64,000 nucleotides of DNA from Methylocystis echinoides (GCF_040687965.1 NZ_CP156084.1:1626501-1690500), one strand, 5' to 3'; positions 28,087 through 38,794 are shown, numbered from the stretch's first letter. Program-made: numbers and translations. The notes: a model not told the origin generated them from the letters alone.

Positions 28087-29304
28087 TCACGACCGCACGT
28101 CGGAGGTCTCGAGCGCCTTCTCGACCTGTTCTTCCCGCGCCACGGCGCCGTCGTCTCGCGGCAGCAGGTGACGGGGCAGGAAATAGCGGTTGGCGATGAG
28201 CGTGGGAACGACCGCGGTGCCGATGATGGCGGCGACGAGGGTCGAATATTGCGCCTGGTCGATGATGTTGTTGGAGAGCCCGAACAGCGCCGAAATTGTC
28301 CCGAAGGTGAGGCCCGACGCCATGAGCAGCGTCGTATACATCGCATCCTTATGCGGCGCGTCGAAGCGCCGCGCCACCGGATAGACGCTTGCGACCTTGC
28401 CGCCGATCTCCACGGCAAGAAAGATCACCACGCCGACCGGCGCGGCGATCACGGCGGGCAGCGACACGAAATAGCCGGCGCGAATGAAATAGAAAGGCGT
28501 CAGCAGGCCGATCGTGATGGTCCGCAAGCGTCGGATGAGGGCGCTGTCGCGGCCGACGCTGCCGGCGAGCGCCATGCCGATGAGATAGGCCGGCAGCACC
28601 GCTTCGCTCCCCGCCCATGTCGCCAGCGCCCCGAGGCCTAACAGCGCGAAAAGCAGGAATTTTGCTTCGAACTCGGAGGGTCGGCCGCCGAATCGCGCGA
28701 AAGCGATGGGCGTGATTTTCGGCAGACAGATAAAGGCCCCCGCCAGAGCGGCGACGAACAGCAACGTCTTCCAGGTGAAGGGCGCAAAGACGAGGCCGAG
28801 CGTCACCACCGTGCCGAGATCGGTGATGAAACAGGCGGCGAGAATCGTCTTGCCATAATCCGTGCGGTTGAAGCCATATTCCATCATCACAGTGTAGACG
28901 ACGGCGACGGACGTGGCGGCGAGCGCGATCCCGGCGAGCAAAGCGGGCGACGAGTCCCAGCCGAGCAGAAAATGCGCCGCCGCGAAGCAGGCGACGGAAG
29001 GGACGAGGAAGCTCGCGCCGCCGATGGCGGCCGCCTCCTTCCATTTGCGTCTGAAGACGTCCGGATCGAGCTCCGCGCCGGCGAGAAAGGTCAGGAGAAT
29101 CGCGCCGACGCCCGCCAGCGTCTTCACCCAGGGCTCCTGAACGGCGAAAATCCATTCATAGCCGATGAGGCCGAGAAGGGCCTGCGCGCAAAGTCCGACA
29201 CTAATCTCGACGAGCGCCGTCGACAGGCGAAAGCGATGCGCGATCAGGCCCGCGAGGAGCGCGAGCCCGAAAACAAACGCCGCCTGCGCCCAGATCGAAG
29301 TCAT
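28087..29304 (-). CDS. cation:proton antiporter, CPA2 family
   Basis: A 405-residue membrane protein of the CPA2 group (Kef/NapA-like). About twelve helices are visible. The first helices carry AGLIAHRFRLSTALVEISVG and FLAGAELDPDVFR, and the ion-site region reads ALAATSVAVVYTVMMEYG and ACFITDLGTVVTLG, where the conserved aspartate of the ion pair lies. There is no TrkA-N regulatory domain, so it is more likely a Na+ or K+/H+ exchanger than a full Kef channel. AAGGAG precedes the ATG. Confidence 0.82.
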   Translation of the reverse strand: MTSIWAQAAFVFGLALLAGLIAHRFRLSTALVEISVGLCAQALLGLIGYEWIFAVQEPWVKTLAGVGAILLTFLAGAELDPDVFRRKWKEAAAIGGASFLVPSVACFAAAHFLLGWDSSPALLAGIALAATSVAVVYTVMMEYGFNRTDYGKTILAACFITDLGTVVTLGLVFAPFTWKTLLFVAALAGAFICLPKITPIAFARFGGRPSEFEAKFLLFALLGLGALATWAGSEAVLPAYLIGMALAGSVGRDSALIRRLRTITIGLLTPFYFIRAGYFVSLPAVIAAPVGVVIFLAVEIGGKVASVYPVARRFDAPHKDAMYTTLLMASGLTFGTISALFGLSNNIIDQAQYSTLVAAIIGTAVVPTLIANRYFLPRHLLPRDDGAVAREEQVEKALETSDVRS

Positions 29305-29365
29305 GGCGGGTGTGCTCCTTGCCGGGTCTAGCGGACGTCGTCCGCCGCGGCCTTCGCCCGCCCCG

Positions 29366-29393
29366 GCCCTTCCCGCGCGGGGGAGGGAAGGGC
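29366..29393. repeat. GC-rich hairpin between FKBP and antiporter genes
   Basis: Perfect 9-bp arms GCCCTTCCC (29366-29374) and GGGAAGGGC (29385-29393). It may terminate the FKBP transcript, but no T-tract follows on either strand. It resembles the element at 10521. Confidence 0.5.
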
Positions 29394-29412
29394 GCGCGAC
29401 CAGCCGTGGCGC

Positions 29413-29856
29413 TTACTTCACGCCGAGCAGTTCGACGTCGAAAATGAGCCAGGAGTTGGCGGGGATGGCGTTGCCCATGGCGCGGGCGCCATAGCCGAGC
29501 TCGGGGGGAATGATGAGTGTGCGCTTGCCGCCGACTTTCATGGTCTCGACGCCTTCGTCCCAGCCCTTGATGACCTGGCCCATGCCGAGCGGGAATTCGA
29601 AGGGCTCGCCGCGGTCGCGGGAACTGTCGAATTTCTTGCCCTTCGCGCCGTTCACATAGAGCCAGCCGGTGTAATGCACGGTGACCGTCTGGCCGACTTT
29701 CGGCGAAGCGCCGGAGCCCGGCTTTACGTCGATATATTTCAGACCGTCCGCGGTCAGCGTCGTTTCGGGCTCGGCGCGCAGCGCCGTCGGCGCGAGGGCG
29801 AGGCCCGCGGCGGCGGCGACAAGAGCGGCGGCGAACGTCTTTTTGACCATGCGCAT
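29413..29856 (-). CDS. exported FKBP-type peptidyl-prolyl isomerase
   Basis: A 147-residue prolyl isomerase. Residues 1-28 are a signal peptide (KKTFAAALVAAAAG... ending LRAEP), so it works in the periplasm. The single FKBP domain holds the core motifs VTVHYTGWL, KFDSSRDRGEPFEF, VIKGWDEGV and IPPELGYGARA, and is of normal length. Its active-site residues look intact. ATG 29856 follows GGGAGGA by six bases; the in-frame ATG at 29874 overlaps that ribosome binding site and was rejected. It lies 18 bp after the kinase gene and is probably in one operon with it. Confidence 0.92.
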   Translation of the reverse strand: MRMVKKTFAAALVAAAAGLALAPTALRAEPETTLTADGLKYIDVKPGSGASPKVGQTVTVHYTGWLYVNGAKGKKFDSSRDRGEPFEFPLGMGQVIKGWDEGVETMKVGGKRTLIIPPELGYGARAMGNAIPANSWLIFDVELLGVK

Positions 29857-29874
29857 ATTCTTCCTCCCGTTCAT

Positions 29875-30876
29875 TCAGGCGAAAATGCCGTTGTCGCGGG
29901 CGAGCTGCAGCAGATTTTTCTGCGGCCGCGCGCCGACATGAGAGATGATTTCCGCCGCCGCCATCGCCCCGAGCGCGGCGCTCGTCTGATGCGGCAGCCC
30001 CCTCGCGTAGCCGGTGAGGAACCCTGCGGCGAAAAGATCGCCGGCGCCGGTCGTGTCGACGACTTCATCGACCGGATAGGCCGGCGCCGCGATGAGCCTG
30101 TCGCCATTGGCGACGACGCAGCCTTTCTCGGAGCGCGTCACCACGCCGAGCAGCCCCGGTTCGGCGCCCAGCGCCGCGACGGCCGTGTCGAAATCGGCGG
30201 TTTCGTAAAGCGCGTGCAATTCGCTCTCATTGGCGAAGAGAATGTCGACCACGCGCTCCCGGACGAGCGACAGAAACTCGGCCCTATAGCGGCCGACGCA
30301 GAATGAGTCGGAAAGAGTCAGCGCCACCTTGCGCCCATTGGCGCGCGAGACCTTCGCCGCGCGCAGAAACGCTTCCTTGGCCCCCGGCGGATCCCAGAGA
30401 TAGCCCTCCATGTAGAGGACGCTTGCCGCGGCGACCGCCTTTTCGTCGATGTCGTCGGGCCCCAGCGCCTGACAGGCGCCGAGGAAGGTGTTCATGGTGC
30501 GCTGGCCGTCGGGCGTCACGAAGATCAGGCAGCGCGCCGTGGCCGCGCCGTCCGTCGCCGGCGGCGTGTCGAAGGCGACGCCCGCCTTGCGAATGTCATG
30601 GGTGAATTCCTGGCCCGCCGCGTCCGCCTTGACTTTGCCGACAAAGCCGGCGCGCCCGCCGAGGCTGGCGATCCCCGCCATCGTATTCGCCGCCGAGCCG
30701 CCGGAGATAACCGTCGTCGGCCCCATCAGTTCATAGAGCTGGTCCGCGCGCGCCTCGTCCACGAGCGCCATGGAGCCCTTGATGAGCCCGGCGGAGACAA
30801 GGAGGTCGTCCTCGGCGCGGGAAATCGTGTCGACGATGGCGTTGCCAATGCCGAGGACGTCGAGGGAAGCTGACAT
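29875..30876 (-). CDS. PfkB-family kinase, adenosine kinase-like
   Basis: A 333-residue ribokinase-fold sugar/nucleoside kinase. The N-terminal GIGNAIVDTI and the SGGSAANTMAGIASLGG loop match the adenosine-kinase-like group of Hyphomicrobiales. The anion-hole and catalytic-base motif DTTGAGDLFAAGFL is intact near residue 285. The likely reaction is ATP-dependent phosphorylation of adenosine or a related nucleoside in the cytosol; the exact substrate cannot be fixed. ATG 30876 is at the start of the conserved fold. The FKBP gene follows closely on the same strand. Confidence 0.85.
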   Translation of the reverse strand: MSASLDVLGIGNAIVDTISRAEDDLLVSAGLIKGSMALVDEARADQLYELMGPTTVISGGSAANTMAGIASLGGRAGFVGKVKADAAGQEFTHDIRKAGVAFDTPPATDGAATARCLIFVTPDGQRTMNTFLGACQALGPDDIDEKAVAAASVLYMEGYLWDPPGAKEAFLRAAKVSRANGRKVALTLSDSFCVGRYRAEFLSLVRERVVDILFANESELHALYETADFDTAVAALGAEPGLLGVVTRSEKGCVVANGDRLIAAPAYPVDEVVDTTGAGDLFAAGFLTGYARGLPHQTSAALGAMAAAEIISHVGARPQKNLLQLARDNGIFA

Positions 30877-30962
30877 GAGAAAACACACCCGCGCTGGAAG
30901 CCGCGCCGCAATCGGTCGAACGGCCAAAAAAATGAAGCGCGGGCTTCCTAACATCCCTCCCC

Positions 30963-30995
30963 ACAAATAAACAGAGGCGCCGCTGGCCGCGCCTC
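30963..30995 (-). terminator. rho-independent terminator after the outer-membrane protein gene
   Basis: Perfect arms GAGGCGC (30974-30980) and GCGCCTC (30989-30995). On the minus strand a U-rich run (TGTTTATTTGT) follows. It lies 26 bp beyond the stop of the barrel gene. Confidence 0.65.
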
Positions 30996-31021
30996 CTCGA
31001 ACGCTTCCCGGGCTGCAGGCG

Positions 31022-31939
31022 TCAGTTCGTCGTCACACGGAACCCCACCCGCACTTCCTGCGACGTGATGTCCCTGGTCATGGGGGGGACATAGACGCCC
31101 TGGGGCGTATAGGCCGGAAGGCCCGTATATTTCCCGGCGTTGAGGTAGCGGTAGCCGACGTCGACCTTGAAATTCTGGGTGACGTCGTAGCTCACGCCGG
31201 CCATGACGTTCCAGGCGAACTGCCAGGAGGTTCTGGTCTCCCAGGTGTTCCAGTTCGTCAGGTTGAAGGGAAGCTGGATGGGGTAGGACCCGCCATTCGG
31301 GTAGAGCCAAACGGCAGGGTAGCCCGCTGGGAGGGTGAGGTCCGGCCCCCACAGACCTCCGTCGGCGTTTCTGAAATAGCCCACGCTCGACGAGGCGGAG
31401 CCATAGGTCATGCCGACGCCGGCGCCGACATAGGGCGTGAAGCCCCAGAAATGGCCGAGGTCCAGATAAGCGTTGGCGAGAACGCTCGTGCGGCTGAGGG
31501 TGGCCTGGCTGTATTGCGAACAGGTGTCGTTTGGATTGGCAAGGACGCCGACGGCAGCTCCGCTCACCAGATTGTTGAGGCCAACCATCTGATAGGGGCA
31601 CCAGTATTGGCCGGTCACAGCGGCCTTGCGGAAGACGCTGCGGTCGATGGTGACGTCGGCGCGCAGCCAGTCGTTGAATTGATAGCCGCCGCCGAGACCG
31701 CCCGAGACAAGGGTCTGATTGGCGAGCGGCGCGAAATAGGCGGAAAGCGAGGGAACATGAACCTGCTGGATGCCGACGTCGCCGCGCAGATACCAGTTCG
31801 AGCCCCATTCGACCGGCTCCTCCGGCAGCTCCGGCGCCTCGGGGAGGGCGAAGAGATCGGCGGCCTGGCTTTCGGGCGCGAAGACGCTGAGGAGCGCGGC
31901 GAGGAGCGTCGCGCGGGCGCGCAAAAACTGGGGGAACAT
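31022..31939 (-). CDS. outer-membrane beta-barrel protein, Omp25-like
   Basis: A 305-residue exported protein. A signal peptide (residues 1-27, ending PESQAAD) precedes a Pro/Glu stretch and then alternating amphipathic strands: NWYLRGDVGIQQ, SGGLGGGYQFNDWLRADVTID, PYVGAGVGMTYG, NVMAGVSYDVTQNFKVDVGYRYL and the C-terminal strand EVRVGFRVTTN. This is the pattern of 8-stranded alphaproteobacterial Omp25/Omp31 proteins, though the loops are longer. AAGGAAGAG stands before ATG 31939. A CtrA-type box lies 73 bp upstream and a terminator follows, so it is likely a single-gene unit. Confidence 0.82.
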   Translation of the reverse strand: MFPQFLRARATLLAALLSVFAPESQAADLFALPEAPELPEEPVEWGSNWYLRGDVGIQQVHVPSLSAYFAPLANQTLVSGGLGGGYQFNDWLRADVTIDRSVFRKAAVTGQYWCPYQMVGLNNLVSGAAVGVLANPNDTCSQYSQATLSRTSVLANAYLDLGHFWGFTPYVGAGVGMTYGSASSSVGYFRNADGGLWGPDLTLPAGYPAVWLYPNGGSYPIQLPFNLTNWNTWETRTSWQFAWNVMAGVSYDVTQNFKVDVGYRYLNAGKYTGLPAYTPQGVYVPPMTRDITSQEVRVGFRVTTN

Positions 31940-32011
31940 GGTCTCTTCCTTGCTGACGCCGGCTCGCGCGGCCACGTGGCGCGGCGATGAAGGAAGAATG
32001 AGCGATTATGC

Positions 32012-32027
32012 TTAATGCGCGCTTAAC
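32012..32027. promoter_or_regulatory. CtrA-type box upstream of the Omp25-like gene
   Basis: TTAA-N7-TTAAC with TTAA at 32012-32015 and TTAAC at 32023-32027 is a perfect match to the CtrA consensus. A -10-like CATAAT on the minus strand (32010-32005) is directly adjacent, towards the omp start codon. Confidence 0.55.
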
Positions 32028-32109
32028 ATGCTGAAATGGTTAGCGTTCGTCGCCGACGCCCGCTCTCGGACGCCGGCTAAGTTCAAGTCCGATCGGGTGA
32101 TTTCGTTCT

Positions 32110-32640
32110 TTAGAACTTCACCGCCGAGAGCACGATCTCAATCGCCAGCACATAGAGCGACGCCGTCACGAAGGCCGGAATCGGCCGCAGCGACACATGG
32201 CGCAGCAGGAAGGCGTACATGAACACGATCCAGACGATGATCGGAAACAGCAGGAAGCGGGCCAGACGATCGGTCGGCAGCGGCGGCGGCAGGGCGACGC
32301 CGACGATGACGTGCAGGATGATGTAGGCGAGCGCAGCGATGGCGCCCATGATCGCCATTGCGGTGAGCGTCTTGACGAATTTTTCCTCCTGCTTGAGGTA
32401 GCGCAGGAGATAGAAGGTCGCGCCATAGAGAACGGCCGCGGTGGCGACGCCGTAGAAGATGCTGGCGAGAAGGGAGTGCGAGAAAAACTGCGCCCCCGTC
32501 TGCAGCACGACATAGGCCGCGAGCGCCCCTTTCATGAGTTGCTGCGACTCCGGCAGCGACAGTTGCGACGCCTCGAGATTGAGCATCTTGAAGACCGTCT
32601 GGGCCGTCTGATCTTTTACGAGCGGGATATTGAGCGCCAT
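32110..32640 (-). CDS. four-helix membrane protein, unknown
   Basis: A 176-residue inner-membrane protein. A soluble N-terminal segment of about 35 residues precedes four hydrophobic helices (LMKGALAAYVVLQTGAQFF, SIFYGVATAAVLYGATFYLL, LTAMAIMGAIAALAYIILHV and FLLFPIIVWIVFMYAFLL), with a further one at the C-terminus. I do not recognise a family. It stands between the barrel gene and the glycosyltransferase operon on the same strand, with gaps of about 170 bp on both sides. A link to envelope synthesis is positional only. AGAGGA precedes the ATG. Confidence 0.65.
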   Translation of the reverse strand: MALNIPLVKDQTAQTVFKMLNLEASQLSLPESQQLMKGALAAYVVLQTGAQFFSHSLLASIFYGVATAAVLYGATFYLLRYLKQEEKFVKTLTAMAIMGAIAALAYIILHVIVGVALPPPLPTDRLARFLLFPIIVWIVFMYAFLLRHVSLRPIPAFVTASLYVLAIEIVLSAVKF

Positions 32641-32808
32641 TTCGAGAGCGTCCTCTGGTGCCGGCCCGCCGTCGGCGGCCGCAAAACAAGCGAAAAGCCG
32701 CAGCCTCCGGGATAGAGCGCCCGGAAAGCGCGACCGATTGTCGCCTCTCTAACATGCTTTGGCGCGGGGCGGAAACGGCTCGTTGTCGGCTGCGGGGAAG
32801 GCCGCCGC

Positions 32809-34239
32809 TCAGGCGAGCCGCGTCAGCCAGTCGTCGCGGGCGATGGTCTCGACGATTTTGCGGGCCGCTTCCGCCCAGGAAACCCTGAGCGCCTGCGCCG
32901 GATCGGCCCGCCGCGCGCCGGAGAGAAAGTCTTCGATCGCCGCCGCGAGCGCCATCGGGTCGTTGACCCGAAAATACAGCGCGCCGTCGCGCCCCACCTC
33001 GCGAAACACCGGGATGTCGCTGCAGATGACCGCGCGTCCGCGCAGCGCCGCCTCCACGATCGGCAGGCCGAAGCCCTCCGCATAGGAAGGCAGGATCAGC
33101 GCGCGGCTGTGGTCGTAAAGGTAGGAGAGCTCTCCGTCGCCGACGTCGTCGAACCAGAACAGCCGGCGGCCCCGCTCGGGGTGGCCCAGAATCTCGGCGA
33201 CGACCGCCTCCTCCAGCCATCCGCGCCGGCCGACGATGACGAGCCGCGCCTCGACGCCCCGCGCCCACAGCGCCTCGAAAGCTTTGAGCGCGACCCGGTG
33301 GCCCTTGCGCGGCTCGATCGTGCCGACCATCAGAAACACCGGCGTCTCGCCGGAGACGGCCTGAGCGATCTTGGGACGCGGGTTCTCGGCTGAAGGCGCG
33401 GCGAGATCGGCGCCGCACTGGAACCAGCCGATCTTGAGCCCCGGGCGATGCGGCAGCCGCTTCTCGGCGACGAAAGCCGCAAGCTCCTCCGCGACGGTGC
33501 GCGAAATCGCGAGGAAGGCGTCGCTTTCGACAAGCGCGCGGCGCAGCCAGGCTCGATAGCGCGGCGGCGTCACCTCGTGACAGGCGTAAGGGTGCAATTC
33601 CGGGATGAGGTCGAAGATGCAGGTGACGATTTCGCCGCCCTCGCCCCGTATTCGGTCGAAGATGGGCGCAAGCTCGTCGAAGGCGTTCCAGCTGTCGGCG
33701 AGGGTGAGGAGACGGTCGCCGGGTTCGATCGCGATTTCGACGTCGGGTCCGGTCTCGGCGCCGCCGAGCTTGGCCGTGAAGGCGTTCGCCGAATAGAGGC
33801 GGCCGCCCTCGCAGCGCACGGCGCGGGCGGGAATGTCGAACCCGCCTCCGCTATGGCAGGCCCGGGCCACTTCCTTGACGACGCGCTGAATTCCCGTCCC
33901 GCCGTCGAATTTCGCCGTGGTGGTGACGTCGAGCAGCAGGCGGCGCGCCGGCCGCGGGGCCGTTGCGGCGACGGGGGTCGACGCCGGGGCCGGGGCTGCG
34001 GGGGCGGCGGCCTGCGGCTGCTTCTTTCGAAACGGCGCGAGGAACCGCGCGCCCGCTTGGGCGATCTTGCGTTCGATCGGCAGCAGGACATCATAGAGGC
34101 GGCCGGCGACCGAGTAGATCAGCCGCTGCCGTTCATGGGTGAGATGCAGGGCCTCGCGGCGCAAATGCTCGAGCTGGAATTCGAGCAGCCGGATGCGCGC
34201 GCGCCTGTCGTCTTCGGGCGTAGCGCCGGGATCGTTCAC
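32809..34239 (-). CDS. glycosyltransferase family 4 protein
   Basis: A 476-residue retaining glycosyltransferase with the GT-B fold. An N-terminal coiled-coil-like segment and an Ala/Pro linker (to about residue 95) precede the donor/acceptor domains. The C-terminal half has GTIEPRKGH, the GRRGWLEE helix and the nucleotide-sugar motif PSYAEGFGLPIVEA with its conserved glutamates. It resembles mannosyl/rhamnosyl transferases of the WbpX/WbpZ type. I start at GTG 34239, whose GTGA overlaps the stop of the upstream epimerase, with GGGGA before it. An ATG at 34275 is possible. It probably uses the GDP-sugar made by the two upstream genes. Confidence 0.85.
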   Translation of the reverse strand: MNDPGATPEDDRRARIRLLEFQLEHLRREALHLTHERQRLIYSVAGRLYDVLLPIERKIAQAGARFLAPFRKKQPQAAAPAAPAPASTPVAATAPRPARRLLLDVTTTAKFDGGTGIQRVVKEVARACHSGGGFDIPARAVRCEGGRLYSANAFTAKLGGAETGPDVEIAIEPGDRLLTLADSWNAFDELAPIFDRIRGEGGEIVTCIFDLIPELHPYACHEVTPPRYRAWLRRALVESDAFLAISRTVAEELAAFVAEKRLPHRPGLKIGWFQCGADLAAPSAENPRPKIAQAVSGETPVFLMVGTIEPRKGHRVALKAFEALWARGVEARLVIVGRRGWLEEAVVAEILGHPERGRRLFWFDDVGDGELSYLYDHSRALILPSYAEGFGLPIVEAALRGRAVICSDIPVFREVGRDGALYFRVNDPMALAAAIEDFLSGARRADPAQALRVSWAEAARKIVETIARDDWLTRLA

Positions 34240-35225
34240 GAAGGCGTCCCCGGCCGTGCGAATTCGGCGCGCCATTCGTCGAGAAGGGCGCCCAAAGTCT
34301 GTTCGATGGCGTAGTTCGGTCGCCAGCCGGTGGCGGCGGCGAGGCGCGAGGCGTCGCAGGCGACGCGGGCGATGTCCGTCGACGAGGGGCGCAGCAGCGC
34401 AGGATCGACCTCGACCTCGAAGGGCCGCCGCGCCATCAGGCGCAGCATCTCCAGAAGCGCGGCGATGGTCCGCGCCTCGCCGCTGCCGATGTTGAACACC
34501 GACACGCGGTCGGGGAGTTCGCGGGCCTCGGCGACGAGCCGCATATAGGCGTCCACGACGTCGCGCACGTCGAGAAAGTCGCGCGCCTTCGACAGGTCGC
34601 CGACCTTCATGCGCGGTTCCGCGACCCCCGCTTCAATAGCGGCGATCTGCGCGGCGAAGGAAGCGAGGACGAAACTGCGGCTGCGCTGACCGGGTCCGGA
34701 ATGGTTGACCGGGCGCGCGATCACGAGCCGCGCCCGCGGCCCCAGCACATCGGCCATGGCGCTTTCCGCCGCGGCCTTGGAGCGGCTGTAGACGTCCATC
34801 GGGCGCAGCGGCGCGTCTTCGTTGAGAACGCCGTCGCGGAAGCTCGAACCGTAGGCCATGGCCGTCGAGCAAAACAGCACGACCGCCTGCGGCGCATGGC
34901 GGGCGACGGCCGCCGCAAGGCCGAAGGCCCCATGGAAATTGACCCGCCAAGTCTGTTCGGGGGCCCCGGCCGCCTGTCCGATCGAGGCCTGTCCGGCGAG
35001 ATGGAGCACGAGATCGGGCGCGAGATCGGCAATGAGGCGGTCGATCGCGTCCTCGTCGAGAAGATCGGCGACGGCGACGGAAAAGTCGGGACGCGCGCCG
35101 CTTTCGCCCGGCCGCATCAGCATGACGCGGCGGGCGTCGGGATAGGCGTCCGCCAGTCTGGCGGCGAGATGCGCGCCGACGAAGCCGGAGCCGCCCGTCA
35201 GCAGAATGCGCTCATAGGCCGCCAT
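34236..35225 (-). CDS. NAD-dependent epimerase/reductase, Rmd-like
   Basis: A 329-residue short-chain extended dehydrogenase. The cofactor motif TGGSGFVGAHL is at residues 9-19 and the catalytic YSRSK near residue 140, with the NHSGPGQRS loop typical of GDP-4-keto-6-deoxymannose reductases (Rmd). With Gmd upstream it would turn GDP-mannose into GDP-D-rhamnose. GDP-fucose or GDP-talose synthesis by related enzymes cannot be excluded. It is 18 bp after gmd and overlaps the glycosyltransferase start by four bases, so the three form one operon. ATG 35225 follows GGGAGC. Confidence 0.8.
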   Translation of the reverse strand: MAAYERILLTGGSGFVGAHLAARLADAYPDARRVMLMRPGESGARPDFSVAVADLLDEDAIDRLIADLAPDLVLHLAGQASIGQAAGAPEQTWRVNFHGAFGLAAAVARHAPQAVVLFCSTAMAYGSSFRDGVLNEDAPLRPMDVYSRSKAAAESAMADVLGPRARLVIARPVNHSGPGQRSRSFVLASFAAQIAAIEAGVAEPRMKVGDLSKARDFLDVRDVVDAYMRLVAEARELPDRVSVFNIGSGEARTIAALLEMLRLMARRPFEVEVDPALLRPSSTDIARVACDASRLAAATGWRPNYAIEQTLGALLDEWRAEFARPGTPS

Positions 35226-35243
35226 GCCGGGCGCTCCCAAGAT

Positions 35244-36732
<1,489 letters not shown>

Positions 36733-36845
36733 GCGAAATCCTCCAGACTCTAACAGAGACGGCGCTCCGCCGCAGAAACACAGATAGGGGGCAGGCTGTG
36801 CCCCTACAATAAGCCCGGCGGCGCTTTTTTCGCTTCGCAGGCTTT

Positions 36846-37799
36846 TCAGAAAAGCGGATCGCCGGCCTCTTGCCGCCAGCGCAAAATTCCCTCCCAAATC
36901 TCCCGGGCCGTCTCGGCGTACCAGAACAGATCGCGGTCTTCCGGCGCGATGACGCCTTCCTCGACGAGAAAGTCGGGATCGAAGACGCCGCGCCAATAGG
37001 CTTCGCCGACGAGAATAATCGGCAGGGGCTTCATCACCCGGGTCTGGGCGAGGGTGAGGGTCTCGAACAATTCGTCGAGCGTCCCGAAACCGCCGGGAAA
37101 AGCGACCAGCGCCCGCGCCCGCAGCACGAAATGCAGCTTGCGCATGGCGAAGTAATGAAAGCGAAAACAAAGCTCCGGCGTCAGATAGGGGTTGGGGAAC
37201 TGCTCGTGCGGCAGCGTAATGTTGAAGCCCGCAGTCTCCGCGCCGACGTCATAGGCGCCCCGATTCGCCGCCTCCATGATGCCGGGCCCGCCGCCGGTGA
37301 CCACCGCGAGCCGGCCGCCGTCCGGCAATTGGCCGGAGGCGCCGACGATCCGCCCGAATTCGCGGGCGACGTCGTAATAATGCGCCTTGCCGGCGATGCG
37401 CTCGGCGATCTTCAGGCGCCGCGCCGCTTCCGGATCGTCGGGGGCGGCGGCCGCGAGGCTGCGGGCCGCGTCGAGCCGGGCCTGCGCCGCCTTGGGCTCC
37501 ACGATCCGGGTCGATCCGAAGACGACAATGGCGTCGGTGACGCCGTGCTGGCGCAACAGCAGCTCGGCTTTGAGATAGTCGAGCTCCAGTCGCGGGCCGC
37601 GGGCGTCGTCGCTCGTGAGGAAGTCAATGTCCGAATCCGCTACGCGGTAAGCGGGGCTGGCGAGCAGCGTCGCCACGCGCGCGGCGGCCTGAGGATCCTC
37701 GTAAACCGGCTTGGGGCGCTGATCGGGCAAAGGCTCGCGGCGGCGCAGCGGATCGGCCGGGCGCTTCGCGGGACCCTTCTTTTCGTCTTTGAGACTCAT
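36846..37799 (-). CDS. LOG-family protein (TIGR00730)
   Basis: A 317-residue protein with a LOG (lysine decarboxylase-like) domain. The substrate loop TGGGPGIMEAANRGA and the diagnostic PGGFGTLDELFE are intact, as is the FGSTRIVEP strand. Members cleave ribose 5-phosphate from nucleoside monophosphates, including cytokinin nucleotides and AMP. The long N-terminal extension of about 85 residues is common in Hyphomicrobiales homologues. Earlier annotations as lysine decarboxylase are wrong for this family. It diverges from yebC. Confidence 0.85.
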   Translation of the reverse strand: MSLKDEKKGPAKRPADPLRRREPLPDQRPKPVYEDPQAAARVATLLASPAYRVADSDIDFLTSDDARGPRLELDYLKAELLLRQHGVTDAIVVFGSTRIVEPKAAQARLDAARSLAAAAPDDPEAARRLKIAERIAGKAHYYDVAREFGRIVGASGQLPDGGRLAVVTGGGPGIMEAANRGAYDVGAETAGFNITLPHEQFPNPYLTPELCFRFHYFAMRKLHFVLRARALVAFPGGFGTLDELFETLTLAQTRVMKPLPIILVGEAYWRGVFDPDFLVEEGVIAPEDRDLFWYAETAREIWEGILRWRQEAGDPLF

Positions 37800-37893
37800 C
37801 CAGGCGCCTTTCTTTATTTCCGGCGCCGCGAGGGTTATAGACGGCTTGAACGCCAGTCGCGGCGGTTTTTAAGAGGACCAAGGGCAAGAGACG

Positions 37894-38640
37894 ATGGCCG
37901 GGCATAGTCAGTTCAAGAACATTATGCACAAGAAGGGCAAGCAGGACGCGATCCGCTCCAAGCTCTTCTCCAAGCTCGCCCGCGAAATCACCGTCGCCGC
38001 CAAGACGGGCCTGCCCGATCCCAACATGAACGCCCGCCTGCGCGCTGCGGTTCTCGCGGCCAAGGCGGAGAACATGCCCAAGGACAATATCGAACGCGCG
38101 ATCAAGAAGGCCTCCGGCGCCGACGCCGAGACCTACGACGAAGTGCGCTACGAGGGCTATGCGCCGGGCGGCGTCGCCGTCATCATCGAGGCCTTGACCG
38201 ACAACCGCAACCGCACGGCGGGCGAGGTGCGCTCCTATTTCACCAAGGCGGGCGGCGCGCTCGCCGAGACGGGCGCGGTTTCCTTCATGTTCGACCGTGT
38301 CGGGATGATCGAGTTCGACAAGAAGGTCGCCTCCGAGGACGCCATGATGGAAGCCGCGATCGACGCCGGCGCCGACGACGTCTCGGCGACGGAGGAGGCG
38401 CATGAGATCGTCACCTCGGTGGAGACCCTGCGCGACGTCGCCAAGGCGCTCGAGGAGAAATTCGGCGAGCCGAAGAAGGCGGCGCTGGTCTGGCGTCCGC
38501 AGAACACGATCAAGGTCGACGACGAGTCGGGCGAAAAGATCTTGAAGCTCGTCGGCACGCTCGAGGACAATGACGACGTGCAGAACGTCTACGCCAATTT
38601 CGAGATCTCGGATGCGCTGATGGCCAAGCTCGCGGGGTGA
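37894..38640 (+). CDS. yebC: YebC/PmpR-family protein
   Basis: A 248-residue member of the YebC/TACO1 family. The N-terminal [18 protein letters not shown], the basic helix [10 protein letters not shown], and [14 protein letters not shown] are diagnostic. Bacterial members have been reported both as transcription regulators and as factors helping ribosomes through difficult motifs such as polyproline. In alphaproteobacteria yebC usually lies next to ruvC-ruvA-ruvB, but those genes are not in this window. The stop is followed by a GC-rich hairpin at 38676. Confidence 0.95.
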   Translation: MAGHSQFKNIMHKKGKQDAIRSKLFSKLAREITVAAKTGLPDPNMNARLRAAVLAAKAENMPKDNIERAIKKASGADAETYDEVRYEGYAPGGVAVIIEALTDNRNRTAGEVRSYFTKAGGALAETGAVSFMFDRVGMIEFDKKVASEDAMMEAAIDAGADDVSATEEAHEIVTSVETLRDVAKALEEKFGEPKKAALVWRPQNTIKVDDESGEKILKLVGTLEDNDDVQNVYANFEISDALMAKLAG

Positions 38641-38675
38641 GGTTTCAGGCGCCGTCTTACGAGGCTGGGTCCCAT

Positions 38676-38713
38676 ACCTCCCCTTTACGGGGAGGTCGGC
38701 GGCCGCAGGCCGC
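38676..38713. repeat. dispersed hairpin element after yebC
   Basis: Perfect 8-bp arms ACCTCCCC (38676-38683) and GGGGAGGT (38689-38696), followed by GCGGCC-GCA-GGCCGC (38699-38713). It resembles other GC-rich repeats in the window and may act as a terminator for yebC. Confidence 0.6.
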
Positions 38714-38794
38714 GGGGTGGGGTCCGCGCCGCTTGTGTTGCGACAGGGGCTTTGACCTCGCCCGACCTCGCCTGACGACGGCCCGAGCGAATCG

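Noticed and set aside
36846-37799. Lysine decarboxylase
   Set aside because: The PGGxGTxxE motif defines LOG phosphoribohydrolases; the lysine decarboxylase label is a historical misannotation of this family.
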